Part shown: positions 33,318-43,017 of the stretch, piece by piece
Numbering within the stretch: position 1 is the first letter of the stretch
How the letters are laid out: each line of letters begins with the position of its first letter
Origin: Pseudacidovorax sp.
Lineage (GTDB): Bacteria > Pseudomonadota > Gammaproteobacteria > Burkholderiales > Burkholderiaceae_C
Direction: 5' to 3'
Assembly: GCF_017991995.1 (NCBI RefSeq)
Contig: NZ_JAGOPN010000002.1
Location: 124,001 to 188,000 of the forward strand
DNA length: 64,000 bases
The notes under the pieces: generated by a model
What the model saw: the letters and a program-made list of their open reading frames with translations, nothing else
Told to the model about the DNA's origin: nothing
Databases searched by the model: none
Program-made: the position numbers and the translations under genes

Positions 33318-34496
33318 TCAACGTGCGGCGGAGGCGCCCGGCGCCGGCCCGGTATAGCGTGCACGCGGCCGGATCAGCGTGCCCGTGGCCTGCTGCTCCA
33401 GTGCATGGGCGATCCAGCCCACGGCACGCGCCAGGGCGAACAGCACCAGCGGCGCATGCGCCGGCAGCCGGTGGGCGGTGGTGAGCGCTGCGAGTGCGAA
33501 GTCCACGTTGGCCTTTTCGCCCATCAATCGCTCGCCCACCTCCCGCAATTCGGCATAGGGCGCAGGCAGATCGATGCGGGCGAGCAGCGCCTGGCATCGC
33601 ACATCGCCCTGCGGATAGAGCGGATGGCCGAAAGCGGGCAGCCGCCGGCCCAGCGACAGCCATTCGTGCATCGCCGCGTCCACGCCCTCGCGCTCGGCCG
33701 CGCGGACCAGGCCCAGCGTGGCACGGGCCGCGCCGCCATGAAGTGGGCCGCTCAGCGCCGCGAGGCCACTCAACACGCTGGCAGCCAGCGAGGCGCCGGT
33801 GGAGGCCGTGACGCGCGTCGCGAAGGTGGAGGCATTGAGTTCGTGGTCGGCCAGCAGCACCAACGCGCGCCGGATCAGGTCGGCGGCCTTCGGCCGGCGC
33901 CAGACGGCGGCCAGGCGCTCGTGCACCCGCTCGCCGCGCGACGGGCCGGCCAGTGCATCGGCCAGCAGGCCCATGAGTCCTGCTGCTTCATGGAGCAGCG
34001 CGAGGCGGCCCCGCCCCCGCCCTGGCGGATCCGCCGCGGCCCTCACGGCCAGCGCCGTCATCGCGCTCGCGAGCGGGGCAGTAAACGAAGCCGGTGCGCC
34101 CGTCGGTCCCGGAGAGGCAAAGGGATACGCCGGCCCGTCCCACAGCAGCGCGGACACCTGCTCCAGCGTGCCCTCTTCTGCCAGCGCACAGGCATCCTGC
34201 CCGCGGTAGTAGAGCCGCCCGGCCACCACCGTCGAAATGCCCGAAGCCAGCACCGGCTCGCCCCACTGGATGGCCTCTCCCGCCAGCGCTGCGTCGCTGC
34301 GCCGGCCCTGCCGGCGCGCGGCCAGGCGTTGCACGTCGTCGCGGTGGTAGAGGCTGCGCCGCGGGTCGGCCGTGTCAGCCTGCGTGCGGATGCGCCCGCG
34401 GCTCACGTTGGCATAGAGCGTCTGCGGACGCACTTTCAGCAAGGCCAGGGCATCGGCGGCAGGCAGCCACAGCGGCAGCTTCTCGGCAGCGGTCAT
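33318..34496 (-). CDS. Citrate synthase family protein with N-terminal helix-turn-helix
   Basis: This 392-residue protein joins a MerR-like excisionase-type HTH (LPAADALALLKVRPQTLYAN, RRSLYHRDDVQRLAAR, residues 5-60) to a citrate-synthase fold. Citrate-synthase motifs are LLADHELNASTFATRV, GGAARATLGLV, FGHPLYPQGDVR and NVDFALAALT, the last keeping the catalytic Asp. It may be a synthase that also binds DNA, or a regulator that uses the fold as a ligand sensor. It is divergent from a second paralogue, and symmetrical sites lie between them. The ATG at 34496 has no strong ribosome site; the next ATG upstream (34529) overlaps the dyads. Confidence 0.85.
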   Translation of the reverse strand: MTAAEKLPLWLPAADALALLKVRPQTLYANVSRGRIRTQADTADPRRSLYHRDDVQRLAARRQGRRSDAALAGEAIQWGEPVLASGISTVVAGRLYYRGQDACALAEEGTLEQVSALLWDGPAYPFASPGPTGAPASFTAPLASAMTALAVRAAADPPGRGRGRLALLHEAAGLMGLLADALAGPSRGERVHERLAAVWRRPKAADLIRRALVLLADHELNASTFATRVTASTGASLAASVLSGLAALSGPLHGGAARATLGLVRAAEREGVDAAMHEWLSLGRRLPAFGHPLYPQGDVRCQALLARIDLPAPYAELREVGERLMGEKANVDFALAALTTAHRLPAHAPLVLFALARAVGWIAHALEQQATGTLIRPRARYTGPAPGASAAR

Positions 34497-34516
34497 GTTG
34501 ATGAAATGAATCAAGA

Positions 34517-34547
34517 TTGACGTCAACATTGTGCGGTTTCCACAATG
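34517..34547. promoter_or_regulatory. Paired palindromes between divergent citrate-synthase genes
   Basis: ttgacgtcaa (34517-34526) is a perfect 10-bp palindrome. It is followed at once by the dyad cattgtg-N7-cacaatg (34527-34547). Both lie in the 86-bp gap. The HTH-bearing citrate-synthase protein encoded next door is a natural candidate to bind them. Confidence 0.55.
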
Positions 34548-34582
34548 CCTCGCATCCCCAACGACACACGAAAGGCGGCGAC

Positions 34583-35713
34583 ATGACGGACGATGACAAC
34601 AACGGGCTCGAGGGCGTGGTGGCGGCCCACACGGTGCTGTCCGAGGTGGACGGCGCCGCGGGCCGGCTGGTGCTGCGCGGCCATGTGCTGGACGACATCG
34701 CTGGCCGCTGGCGCTACGAAGAGGTGCTGGCGCTGCTCTGGCAGGGCTTCTTCGCGCAGCTGCCTGCGGCGCCGGAGCTGGCCCTCGCGCTGGGCCGTGC
34801 GCGCACCGACGTGGCGGCCCTGCTGCGCGCGGACGATCGCGCCGCGCTGTCGGCCCTGACGCCGCTGGAAGCCATGCGCGCCCTTCTCGCCCGCGTGCCC
34901 GACGGCGACGATCTGCCTACGGCCTTGCGCCTAGTGGCGGCGCCCGTCGTCTTCACGGCAGCGGTCCTGCGCTGGAAGGCGGGCGAGTCGGCCCTTGCGC
35001 CCGAGCCCGAGGCTTCCCATGCGGCCGACTTCCTGCGCATGGTGTCTGGCCGGCCGGCCACGTCGGCCCAGGCGGCGGCGCTCAACGCCTACCTGGTCAC
35101 GGTGGCCGACCACGGCCTCAACGCCTCGACCTTCGCCGCGCGTGTCGTCGCGTCCACGGGCGCCGGCCTGGCCTCGGCCGTGCTCGCGGGCCTGAGCGCG
35201 CTCAAGGGCCCGCTGCATGGCGGCGCGCCCGGGCCGGTGCTGGACATGCTCGATGCCATCGGCCATGCCGATGCGGCCGCGCTCTGGCTGGACGCCGCGC
35301 TGGACCGCGGCGAGCGGCTGATGGGCTTCGGCCACCGCATCTACCGGGTGCGCGATCCGCGTGCCGACGCGCTGAAGAAGGCGCTGCGCCAACTGGCCCA
35401 GGCTGGCGGTGTGGAAGCCGGCCGCGTTGCGCTGGCCGAGGCCGTGGAGCGCGCCGCCCTCGCCTCGCTGCAGGCCCGCAAGCCGGGCCGGGTGCTGGAG
35501 ACCAATGTCGAGTTCTACACCGCCCTGCTGCTCGAAGCCGTGGGCCTGCCGCGCGAGGCCTTCACCGCCGTCTTCGCGGCCGGCCGGGTCGGCGGCTGGG
35601 TGGCGCATGCGCGCGAGCAGGTGCAGCGCGGGCGGCTGATCCGGCCGCAGTCGGTGTACGTGGGGCCGGCACCCGCGGCGGCTGACAAGGTGGCCGAGCC
35701 GGCGGTTGCCTGA
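34583..35713 (+). CDS. Citrate synthase/2-methylcitrate synthase family protein
   Basis: This 376-residue cytosolic enzyme has citrate-synthase motifs in order: VTVADHGLNASTFAARVVAS (acyl-CoA His region), LKGPLHGGAPGPV, MGFGHRIYRVRDPRAD and LETNVEFYTALLLEAVGL, then RVGGWVAHAREQ. The catalytic acid in NV(D/E)FY is Glu here, while its neighbour has Asp. It should condense an acyl-CoA with a 2-oxo acid such as oxaloacetate; the preferred substrate is unclear. ATG 34583 follows a ribosome site, aaaggcggc. Confidence 0.85.
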   Translation: MTDDDNNGLEGVVAAHTVLSEVDGAAGRLVLRGHVLDDIAGRWRYEEVLALLWQGFFAQLPAAPELALALGRARTDVAALLRADDRAALSALTPLEAMRALLARVPDGDDLPTALRLVAAPVVFTAAVLRWKAGESALAPEPEASHAADFLRMVSGRPATSAQAAALNAYLVTVADHGLNASTFAARVVASTGAGLASAVLAGLSALKGPLHGGAPGPVLDMLDAIGHADAAALWLDAALDRGERLMGFGHRIYRVRDPRADALKKALRQLAQAGGVEAGRVALAEAVERAALASLQARKPGRVLETNVEFYTALLLEAVGLPREAFTAVFAAGRVGGWVAHAREQVQRGRLIRPQSVYVGPAPAAADKVAEPAVA

Positions 35714-35856
35714 CGACAGTTGCTCGAAGTCGTTGGGGTGGGCCATGGTGAGCGCGCGTCTTTGGCATCGCCGAAGCCGGTGCCACTTAGACTCCGCGCC
35801 CCGTGTCGACCTGCGTGCATCCGCCGCGGGTCGGCATGGGCTGCAGAAAGCGAACC

Positions 35857-36915
35857 ATGGCCACTTCCGACGCGTGCGATCCCGAGCTTGTCCCCGCCCA
35901 CACCACCGTCGCCGCGCGTTCCGTGGCGGGCTGGGCGCAGCGGCACTATGGGTTGGCGGTGGAGCACTGTGTGCTGATCCGCCGTGGTCTCAATGACAAC
36001 TACGCCCTGCGCGTGGCGGGTGGCGTGCGCCACGTGGCGCGGCTCTATACCATCCGCCCGCGTGGCCCCTTCAACGTCGATTTCGAGACCGCGCTGCTGA
36101 AGCACCTGCAAGGCCGCGGCGTGGGCGTGGCCGCCCCCGTCGATACGACGGCGGGCGGCTCGCATGTGCGTCTGCCGTGTCCCGAAGGCGAGCGCGGGTT
36201 GGCACTCTTCCACCACGTCGAAGGCGCCGTGCCGGACGCTCTGGACGACTTCGCCGCGACCGGCGAGGTGCTGGCCCGCATGCATGCCGCCGCGCGGGAC
36301 TACGCCGGCCCGCCCAGCCTCTACGCACTCGATGGCCACGGCTTGGCCGGCCGCACGCTCGCCTGGTTGCGGGCCTATCCCGGCCTCGATGCCGGCGTGC
36401 TCGCCAGCTACGAATCGCTGATCGGTTCCTTGCTGGAGGAGCTTGCCGCGGCCGAGCCCGCGCTGACCCGCGTGCTGTGCCACGGCGACACCCATGGTTT
36501 CAACAACCATGTGGTGGCCGACGAAGCGGGCAGCAAGCGCGCGGTCCTCTTCGACTTCGACGATGCGGGGCCGGGCTTCCTGGCCTACGACCTGGGCGTG
36601 ATGCCTTGGTCCTACCTGCTCCGCAAGGGCCTGCGCGAAGCCGACGACCTGCTGCGCGAGCGCTGGACGCACTATCTGGCCGGCTACCGCGCTGCGGGTG
36701 GCTTGATCACCGACGCGGATCTGGCGGCCCTGCCGTTGTTCATCCAGCTGCGCCATCTCTGGAACCTGGGCGAGGGCGTCGGGCGCCTGCACCATTGGGG
36801 AACCAGCGTGGCGCCCGAGGACTGGCTGCGCAAGCAGATCGAGGTGATGGCGGCGTGGAAGAGGCTGGATCTGGGCCCGGCTTCCGCCGACAGCGTGGGG
36901 GGCCCGCCCGTGTGA
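35857..36915 (+). CDS. Aminoglycoside phosphotransferase/homoserine kinase-like phosphotransferase
   Basis: This 352-residue protein kinase-like enzyme has the phosphate-binding start LIRRGLNDNYALRV, the catalytic loop VLCHGDTHGFNNHVV and the metal site VLFDFDDAGPGFLAYDL. The HGDxHxxN and DFDD motifs define the APH/ChoK superfamily. The substrate is probably a small metabolite; a Trp-rich C-terminal part (WNLGEGVGRLHHWG) resembles the homoserine kinase II/YihE group. GTG 35803 or ATG 35836 would extend the N-terminus; I chose 35857 as the shortest start that keeps the fold. It overlaps no neighbour and reads toward the DUF3253 gene. Confidence 0.8.
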   Translation: MATSDACDPELVPAHTTVAARSVAGWAQRHYGLAVEHCVLIRRGLNDNYALRVAGGVRHVARLYTIRPRGPFNVDFETALLKHLQGRGVGVAAPVDTTAGGSHVRLPCPEGERGLALFHHVEGAVPDALDDFAATGEVLARMHAAARDYAGPPSLYALDGHGLAGRTLAWLRAYPGLDAGVLASYESLIGSLLEELAAAEPALTRVLCHGDTHGFNNHVVADEAGSKRAVLFDFDDAGPGFLAYDLGVMPWSYLLRKGLREADDLLRERWTHYLAGYRAAGGLITDADLAALPLFIQLRHLWNLGEGVGRLHHWGTSVAPEDWLRKQIEVMAAWKRLDLGPASADSVGGPPV

Positions 36916-36925
36916 CGATGCCGTC

Positions 36926-37516
36926 ATGCGCCCGACCGACGCCACCGTCCGCCTCACCATCGCCGACCTGCTTGAACGCCGTGCCACCGAGGCGACGGTC
37001 TGCCCCTCGGAGGTGGCCCGTGCGCTGTCGGCGGACGATTGGCGACCGCTCATGCCGCAGGTCCGGGCTGTTGCCATCGAGATGGCGAGGCAGGGCAATC
37101 TGGAGATCCGCCAGCATGGCCGAGCTTTGTCACCCGAAGCGGCGTTGCGCGGCCCGATCCGGCTGGGCCGCACGAGCTCGGCCGCCGCCGCTGGTGCACA
37201 CACCGGCGGCCATCCCACCACGCCCGACGGGCGCTACTTCGTCGTGCGGGGCCGGCTCTGGCGCAAGGCCAACCCGGACCTGCCGCAAGACAAGCGCGAC
37301 GCCCTGGTGCGCCAACTGATGGACGCCCGCCGTGCCCTGCGCGGCCGTCGCTCCGAAGCCGAGCGCCAGGCCGCGCGCGAACAGGTCGACCAGGCCAAGC
37401 GGGCCCTGGGCGAGCGCGGTCCGGTGTGGTGGACCGACGGCGCGCCCGACTTCAACCGCCGCATGGCCCGCAACACGCCCTACCGCGACTGGTTCGCTGC
37501 GCTGCCGGAAGGTTGA
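36926..37516 (+). CDS. Fusion of a DUF3253 domain and a second small conserved domain
   Basis: This 196-residue cytosolic protein has two parts. Residues 8-80 are DUF3253, a winged-helix-like domain: [59 protein letters not shown]. Residues about 100-196 ([53 protein letters not shown]) match a separate small family whose members are often mislabelled Tol-related. The two usually occur as separate proteins. The function of both is unknown. Its 3' end overlaps the 3' end of the convergent MFS gene by 37 bp. Confidence 0.75.
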   Translation: MRPTDATVRLTIADLLERRATEATVCPSEVARALSADDWRPLMPQVRAVAIEMARQGNLEIRQHGRALSPEAALRGPIRLGRTSSAAAAGAHTGGHPTTPDGRYFVVRGRLWRKANPDLPQDKRDALVRQLMDARRALRGRRSEAERQAAREQVDQAKRALGERGPVWWTDGAPDFNRRMARNTPYRDWFAALPEG

Positions 37517-38667
37517 GCCGGACGCAGCCCCAGCCACAGCAGCGCCGCCGCGATCAGGCCCAGCGGCAGCACAGAGCCCAGGTTCAGCAGCGTCCAACCC
37601 CGCGTGGTGACCAGGGCACCCGACGCGAAGGAGGTGCCCGCCAGCACGGCGAACTGCAGGAAGTTCATCGCCCCCTGCGCCCGGTTGCGCTCCTGCGGCG
37701 TGTGCGATTGCAGCGAGAGCGTGGTGCTGCCGGTGAACAGGAAGTTCCAGCCCACGCCCAGCAGGAAGAGCGCGATGGTGAAGTGGTGCAGTTCCACGCC
37801 CGACAGCGCGATGGCCACGCACAGCATGTTCAGCAGCACGCCCGTGCCCATGATCGGCAGCGTGCCGAAGCGCTGGATCAGGTGGCCGGTGAAGAAGCCG
37901 GGCGCGAACATGCCGATCACATGCCACTCCAGCACGAAGGCCGCGTCCGAGAAGGGCAGGCCGCACTGCTGCATGGCCAGCGGCGTGGCCGCCATCAGCA
38001 GGTTCATCACGCCATAGGCCAGCGCGCCGCCCATCGCCGCAACCAGGAAGGTGGGCTGCCGCAGCAGTTGCGCCACGCTGCGGCCGGCGGAGGCCGACGA
38101 GGTGGCCAGCGGCGGCGGAAAGCGCATCAGGGCCAGCAGGCCCATGGCCAGCAGCGCGACCACCGCCAGCGCCAGGTAGGCGCCGACGAAGGGCGCGGCC
38201 GTGAGGTCGCGCGTGCGGGCCGCCAGGTTGGGCCCGACGATGGCGCCGATCAGCCCACCCGCCATCACGTACGACACCGCCTTGCTGCGCATGGCCGGCG
38301 CGCACAGCTCGGCCGAAGTGAAGCGGTAGAGCTGGCCGTTGGCCGAGTAGTAGCCCGCCAGCAGCGTGGCGGCGCACAGCAGCCAGAACTGGCGCGTGAA
38401 GGCCGCGAAGGCGCACAGCAGGGCCGAGCCCAGCGCCACGAGCAGGCCGAGGAAGAAGCCCGTCTTGCGCCCGAGGCGCCCCTGCACCCAGGCCACCGGC
38501 GCGGTGAACAGCGCGCCGCCCACCACATAGCCCATGACCGGCAAGGTCGCCATCCAGCCATGGGGCGCGAGGGCCAGCCCCACCAGGCCGTTGATGGCGA
38601 TGAAGGTCACGTTGTTGGTGAGGAACAGCCCCTGCAGGGCCGTCAGCAGCCAGAGGTTGCGGTTCAT
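37480..38667 (-). CDS. Major facilitator superfamily transporter
   Basis: This 395-residue inner-membrane protein has about 12 helices. It starts [20 protein letters not shown] and has the MFS loop motif [20 protein letters not shown] between helices 2 and 3. A central cytoplasmic loop lies near [14 protein letters not shown]. Related proteins are drug or metabolite exporters; the substrate is unknown. Its ATG overlaps the stop of panE (ATGA), so both are translated from one transcript. It ends inside the convergent DUF3253 gene. Confidence 0.9.
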   Translation of the reverse strand: MNRNLWLLTALQGLFLTNNVTFIAINGLVGLALAPHGWMATLPVMGYVVGGALFTAPVAWVQGRLGRKTGFFLGLLVALGSALLCAFAAFTRQFWLLCAATLLAGYYSANGQLYRFTSAELCAPAMRSKAVSYVMAGGLIGAIVGPNLAARTRDLTAAPFVGAYLALAVVALLAMGLLALMRFPPPLATSSASAGRSVAQLLRQPTFLVAAMGGALAYGVMNLLMAATPLAMQQCGLPFSDAAFVLEWHVIGMFAPGFFTGHLIQRFGTLPIMGTGVLLNMLCVAIALSGVELHHFTIALFLLGVGWNFLFTGSTTLSLQSHTPQERNRAQGAMNFLQFAVLAGTSFASGALVTTRGWTLLNLGSVLPLGLIAAALLWLGLRPAQPSGSAANQSR

Positions 38668-39566
38668 CGTGCCGCCGGCGGCGTCTCCAGCAGCCGGACC
38701 ACGCTGTGCAGCAGCCGGTTCAGCGGCACCGGCACGCCCAGCGCATCGCCGCGCCGCACCACATAGCCGTTGATGTGGTCGATCTCGGTGGGCTTGCCGC
38801 GCATCAGGTCCTGGGCGGTGGAGGAGAACTGCGCCGGCATGGTGGCCGCGATGGCGTCGACCGCGGCATACGGATCGCCCGGCACCTGCACGCCGTCGGC
38901 CTGCGCCACGGCCAGGCACTCGTCGGCGATGGCGCGCAGCGTCGGCAGGATGCCCGGCGCCGGATGGATTACGCCATAGGGCTGGCGGGTGATGGCCGAG
39001 ATCGCGTTGTAGGCGGCATTGAGGATCAGCTTGGCCCACAGCGCGCCGATGGCCTGCGGCGACACCTCGGTGGGCACGCCGGCGGCCTCCAGCAGGGCCG
39101 CAATCTCGGCACTGCGCGCCGACGGGCCGATCACCAGTTCGCCGCGGCCGTGGTGGCGCAGATGGCCGGGCCCTTCCATCTCGGTGGCGACGTAGACCAC
39201 GGCCGGCACCACCGTCTGCTGCGGCAGCACCGCCTGCAGGCGCTCGGCGTTGTCCACGCCGTTCTGCAGGCTCAGCACCAGCGCGCCGGGCGGCAGGTGC
39301 GGGCGCATCTGTTCGCCTGCGGCCGCGGTGTCGGGCGACTTCACGCAGAACAGCACCACGTCGGCACCAGCGACGGCCTCGGGCCCGGTCGCGGCCTGCA
39401 GCGGTACCTGCTCGTCGAAGCGCGTGGTCTGCATGCGCAGGCCCTTGGCGCGCACCGCCTCCACATGGGCCGGCCGGCCGATCAGCACCACCGAATGTCC
39501 CGCGCGGGCCAGCATGCCCCCGTAGTAGCAGCCGACCGCGCCGGCGCCCATCACTGCGACCTTCAT
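38664..39566 (-). CDS. panE: 2-dehydropantoate 2-reductase (ketopantoate reductase family)
   Basis: This 300-residue NADPH enzyme starts [20 protein letters not shown]. Catalytic Lys lies in [18 protein letters not shown] and the substrate-binding Glu in [18 protein letters not shown]. Both key residues of the PanE/ApbA family are present. It reduces a 2-oxo acid; in pantothenate synthesis this is 2-dehydropantoate. Burkholderiales carry several paralogues, so the true substrate could differ. It is followed, with overlap, by the MFS transporter, and preceded 19 bp away by glsA on the same strand. Confidence 0.85.
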   Translation of the reverse strand: MKVAVMGAGAVGCYYGGMLARAGHSVVLIGRPAHVEAVRAKGLRMQTTRFDEQVPLQAATGPEAVAGADVVLFCVKSPDTAAAGEQMRPHLPPGALVLSLQNGVDNAERLQAVLPQQTVVPAVVYVATEMEGPGHLRHHGRGELVIGPSARSAEIAALLEAAGVPTEVSPQAIGALWAKLILNAAYNAISAITRQPYGVIHPAPGILPTLRAIADECLAVAQADGVQVPGDPYAAVDAIAATMPAQFSSTAQDLMRGKPTEIDHINGYVVRRGDALGVPVPLNRLLHSVVRLLETPPAAR

Positions 39567-39585
39567 CTTTCGCTCCTTCGCATCC

Positions 39586-40521
39586 TCAGAAAACGGACAG
39601 CCCGGTGCGGGCCACGAACAGTTCGAGGGCCTTCATGCCCAGGTGGGAATTGCCCGTGCCATCGAGCGCGGGCGACCACACGCACAGCGTGAGCCGGTCC
39701 GGCACCACCGCCACGATGCCGCCGCCCACGCCGCTCTTGCAGGGCAGGCCGATGCGGAAGGCGAACTCGCCCGCCGCGTCATAGGTGCCGCAGGTGAGCA
39801 TCAGCGCATTGATGCGCCGCGTCTGGCGCTCGGTCACCACCTGCTCGTCGGCATTGGCAGGATGGGCGCCGTCCCGGGCCAGGTAGCTGGCGGCGCGGGC
39901 CAGCTGGCGGCAGCTCAGGGCCAGCGCGCACTGGTGGAAGTACAGGTCCAGCACCTCGGCCACCGGGTGGTCCAGCTTGCCGAAGCTCTTCATGAAATGG
40001 GCCAGCGCCAGGTTGCGGTGGCCGGTGGCGGCCTCGGAGGCGGCGACCTCCTCGTCGAAGACGACCGGCTCGCCCGCGAGGTGGCTCAGGAAGCCGCGCA
40101 GCGTGTCCCGCGCATCGGCGCCGTAGAGGTCGACGATGCGGTCGGCCACCGCGATGGCGCCGGCATTGATGAAGGGATTGCGCGGCTTGCCCTGCTCGCT
40201 CTCCAGCTGCACCAGCGAGTTGAAGGGATTGCCCGAAGGCTCGCGCCCGATGCGCGCCCACAGTTCGGCCTCGGGCATGTGCCGCATGGCCAGCGTGAGC
40301 GAGAAGAGCTTGGAGATGCTCTGGATCGAGAAAGGCACATCGCCATCGCCTGCCACGGCCTCGTGGCCGTCGCAGGTGCGCAGCGCGATGCCGAAGCGGT
40401 GGGCGTCCACGCGGGCCAGGGCGGGGATGTAGCTGGCGACCTTGCCCTCGCGCCCCGCCTCGGGCTGCAGGGTGTGGACGATGTCGTCGAGGACGGCCTG
40501 GAAGTCGAGGGAGCTGTTCAT
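39586..40521 (-). CDS. glsA: Glutaminase
   Basis: This 311-residue cytosolic enzyme hydrolyses glutamine to glutamate and ammonia. It has the serine-lysine catalytic motif Ser68-x-x-Lys71 in FSIQSISKLFSLTLA. Other conserved stretches are GNPFNSLVQLE, PRNPFINAGAIAV, MLTCGTYDAAGEFAFRIGLP and KSGVGGGIVAVVP. Length and motif order are standard. It is the first gene of a glsA-panE-MFS transcript on the minus strand. Confidence 0.95.
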   Translation of the reverse strand: MNSSLDFQAVLDDIVHTLQPEAGREGKVASYIPALARVDAHRFGIALRTCDGHEAVAGDGDVPFSIQSISKLFSLTLAMRHMPEAELWARIGREPSGNPFNSLVQLESEQGKPRNPFINAGAIAVADRIVDLYGADARDTLRGFLSHLAGEPVVFDEEVAASEAATGHRNLALAHFMKSFGKLDHPVAEVLDLYFHQCALALSCRQLARAASYLARDGAHPANADEQVVTERQTRRINALMLTCGTYDAAGEFAFRIGLPCKSGVGGGIVAVVPDRLTLCVWSPALDGTGNSHLGMKALELFVARTGLSVF

Positions 40522-40597
40522 GGAAAAGGGGGTGGTGGCTGCCCGTTCGGACGCCCCTGCATATGGAAGAAACTTTCTTCAGTTTGTACGTCGAGCT

Positions 40598-41488
40598 TCA
40601 GCCTCTGCGGTTCAGCAACACCAGCCCCACCGATACACCGGCCAACGCCGCCACCAGCTGCGCCGTCAGCGGCTCGCGCAGCAGCAGCACGCCGAAGAGC
40701 AGCGCGAACAGCGGCGTGAGGAAGGTGAAGGGGGAGATGCGGGTGGCCGGGTAGTGCCGCAGCAGCCACATCCAGGCCAGGTAGCTGGCGAAGGCACCGA
40801 TGAAGGTCTGGGCCGCGATGGAGGTCCAGGCGTAGGCCGAATAGCCCAGGCCCCAGGTCTCGCCGCGCACCAGCGAGGCCACCGGTACCACCACGGCCGT
40901 GACGGCCAGTTGATAGAACAGCGTCTTCTCGGCACTGGCGGTGGCCAGCCGGCTGCTGCGGATCACCAGCGTGGTCAGCCCCCACAGCAGGCCCGCCAAC
41001 AGGGCCAGCGCGTCGCCCCGCAACTGCCCGGGCTGGGCATGGCCCAGGCTTTCGCTGAAGGCCACCACCACGGCCGCGAAGGCCAGGGCCAGGCCGATCC
41101 ACTGCACGCCCCGCAGCCGTTCGGCCGGCACCAGCCGCGGCAGCAGCAGGGCCACGAAGAAGGGCGAGGTGTAGAGGAAGACGGTGAGCCGCGAGGCGGT
41201 GGTCAGCTGCAGGCCCAGGTAGATGCAGATGAACTCGCCGGAAAACAGCAGCCCCGCCAGCAGCCCGGCCGCCAGCGTCCCGTCGCGCCGGAACAGCGCC
41301 ACGCCGCGCACCGCGCACCACAGCAGCAGCAGCACGGTGGCCCCCACCATGCGCAGCGTGGCCTGCCACATGGGCGGCACCTCGGCCACGGTGGTCTTGA
41401 TGAGGATCTGCTGCAGGCCCCAGAACGCACAGCAGGCGACGAGGATCAGGAGGGCACGGGTGTCGAGGTGGTCTTTGCGATCGGTCAT
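40598..41488 (-). CDS. EamA/DMT superfamily transporter
   Basis: This 296-residue inner-membrane protein has about ten helices in two repeats (ALLILVACCAFWGLQQILIK; GDALALLAGLLWGLTTLVIR) and the conserved ends PLFALLFGVLLLREPL and LVAALAGVSVGLVLLN. The substrate is not known. It lies 61 bp downstream of an amidohydrolase gene, and could be the last gene of that operon or independent. Confidence 0.9.
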   Translation of the reverse strand: MTDRKDHLDTRALLILVACCAFWGLQQILIKTTVAEVPPMWQATLRMVGATVLLLLWCAVRGVALFRRDGTLAAGLLAGLLFSGEFICIYLGLQLTTASRLTVFLYTSPFFVALLLPRLVPAERLRGVQWIGLALAFAAVVVAFSESLGHAQPGQLRGDALALLAGLLWGLTTLVIRSSRLATASAEKTLFYQLAVTAVVVPVASLVRGETWGLGYSAYAWTSIAAQTFIGAFASYLAWMWLLRHYPATRISPFTFLTPLFALLFGVLLLREPLTAQLVAALAGVSVGLVLLNRRG

Positions 41489-41549
41489 GCAGCGGGCGGC
41501 GTTGTCTCGGCGGTCTTCTGGGGTCAGCCGCCGATCCTAGCCCGCGGGG

Positions 41550-42965
41550 CTAAATGCTGCTGGGCGCGTGCAGGGCCTGCGCGCGGTGCGCGTCCGAGGT
41601 GGCATGCACCCGCTGGATGGGCGCCCGCGCCACGTCGCGCCGGGCGATGGTGGTCACCTCGCGCATCAGCGCGCGGGCGTCCCAGTCCACCGGCCAGCCC
41701 TGCCACAGCCGCAGCGCGCCCTGCACGAAGACGGCGTCGATCTGGTCGCGGTTGGCAAAGCGCACCAGCTCCCAGCCCAGGTCCCAGCTGGGCAGGAACT
41801 CGGGCACGTCCACGTCCAGCAGCAGGAAGTCGGCGGCATGGCCGGCCTCGATGCGACCGGTGATGTGGCCCAGTCCGGCGGCGCGCGCCCCTTCGTGCGC
41901 GGCATGGTCCAGCCAGGTCCAGCCGCCGCCGCAGGAGGAGTCGCCCTTGGCGATGCCCTGGGTCAGGCGCTGGGCCATCTCGGCGGCGTCCATCAGGCGC
42001 AGCGCATCGGCGCGCGTGCCGTCGGTGCCCAGGCCGAAGGGCACGCCCAGCATCTGCAAGAGGCCGGCGTCGAGCACGGCATTGCCCTTCCAGGCGCTGG
42101 CCACGGGGTTGTAGGCCACGGCGGCGCCGCTGTCGCGCAGCAGGCCCAGCTCGCGCGGAGTCAGCAGCGTGGCATGGGCGAGCAGCGCGCTCTCGTTGAG
42201 TGCGCCCACGGCGTGCAGCAGCTCCAGCGGACGCAGGCCGCGCGCGACCAGCGAGCGCTCGACGGCGGCCAGGTGCTCGTTCACATGGGTCTGGAAGCGC
42301 GCGCCGGCCTCGCGGGTGAGCGCGGCCACGTCGTGCAGCATGCGGTCGGTGGCGGCCTCGGGGATGGAGATGGCCAATGACGGGTGCACCAGCGGGTCGT
42401 GCTCGTGCGCCGCAAGGAAGCCCGCCGCGCGGTCGAGGATGCGGCGCGCGCCGGCCTCGCCCTCGGTGTTGCCGGCGTCGTTGCAGATCAGGCCCAGCAC
42501 GCAGCGGATGCCCACCTCGCGCGCGGCCCGCGCCACGCCGCCCAGGCCCTCTTCGGAGCGCGTGCCGGCATCGACCACGGTGGTGAAGCCGCCGCGCAGC
42601 GACTCCAGCGCGGCCAGTTTGGCCGACAGGTAGGCGGCGTGCTCGTCCAGCACGCCTTCCATCGGCACCCAGATGCGGCGGAAGATCTCCGACGGCTCGC
42701 CGAAGGCCAGCGACTTGCCGAAGGCCTGCGTGAGGTGGGTGTGGGTGTCGATGAGGCCGGGCATCAGCAGATGGTTCGGGGCCTCGTACACCGGCAGGCC
42801 CGGATGGGCGGCCCGCACCTCGTCGACCGGGCCGACCTGCGTGAAGCGGCCGTGCTGCACGGCGACGGCCAGGCCCTGCCTCATGCCGCCCCGCTGCAGC
42901 AGGTGGCCGGGGGCGATCAGGAGCGGGGCATCGCCGGCGAGGCGGAGTTGGTCAGCGGACAGCAT
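41550..42965 (-). CDS. Amidohydrolase/deaminase of the TrzA/AtzA family
   Basis: This 471-residue metal-dependent hydrolase has the metal motif PGLIDTHTHLTQAFG, a distal His in RFQTHVNEHL, another in ALLAHATLLT, and the metal Asp in FGLGTDGTRAD. It resembles chlorohydrolases, guanine or cytosine deaminases and SsnA, acting in the cytoplasm on C-N bonds. Ring-binding residues cannot be assigned. ATG 42965 is chosen; a GTG at 42995 would add ten residues. It follows a TauE/SafE gene and a Bug receptor gene on the same strand, under a divergent GntR regulator, which suggests a small uptake and degradation unit. Confidence 0.88.
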   Translation of the reverse strand: MLSADQLRLAGDAPLLIAPGHLLQRGGMRQGLAVAVQHGRFTQVGPVDEVRAAHPGLPVYEAPNHLLMPGLIDTHTHLTQAFGKSLAFGEPSEIFRRIWVPMEGVLDEHAAYLSAKLAALESLRGGFTTVVDAGTRSEEGLGGVARAAREVGIRCVLGLICNDAGNTEGEAGARRILDRAAGFLAAHEHDPLVHPSLAISIPEAATDRMLHDVAALTREAGARFQTHVNEHLAAVERSLVARGLRPLELLHAVGALNESALLAHATLLTPRELGLLRDSGAAVAYNPVASAWKGNAVLDAGLLQMLGVPFGLGTDGTRADALRLMDAAEMAQRLTQGIAKGDSSCGGGWTWLDHAAHEGARAAGLGHITGRIEAGHAADFLLLDVDVPEFLPSWDLGWELVRFANRDQIDAVFVQGALRLWQGWPVDWDARALMREVTTIARRDVARAPIQRVHATSDAHRAQALHAPSSI

Positions 42966-43017
42966 GGGAGAAGGTGCTCGGAAAGGCGCGCTCACAACGT
43001 GGCGCAGAAAGGACGTG

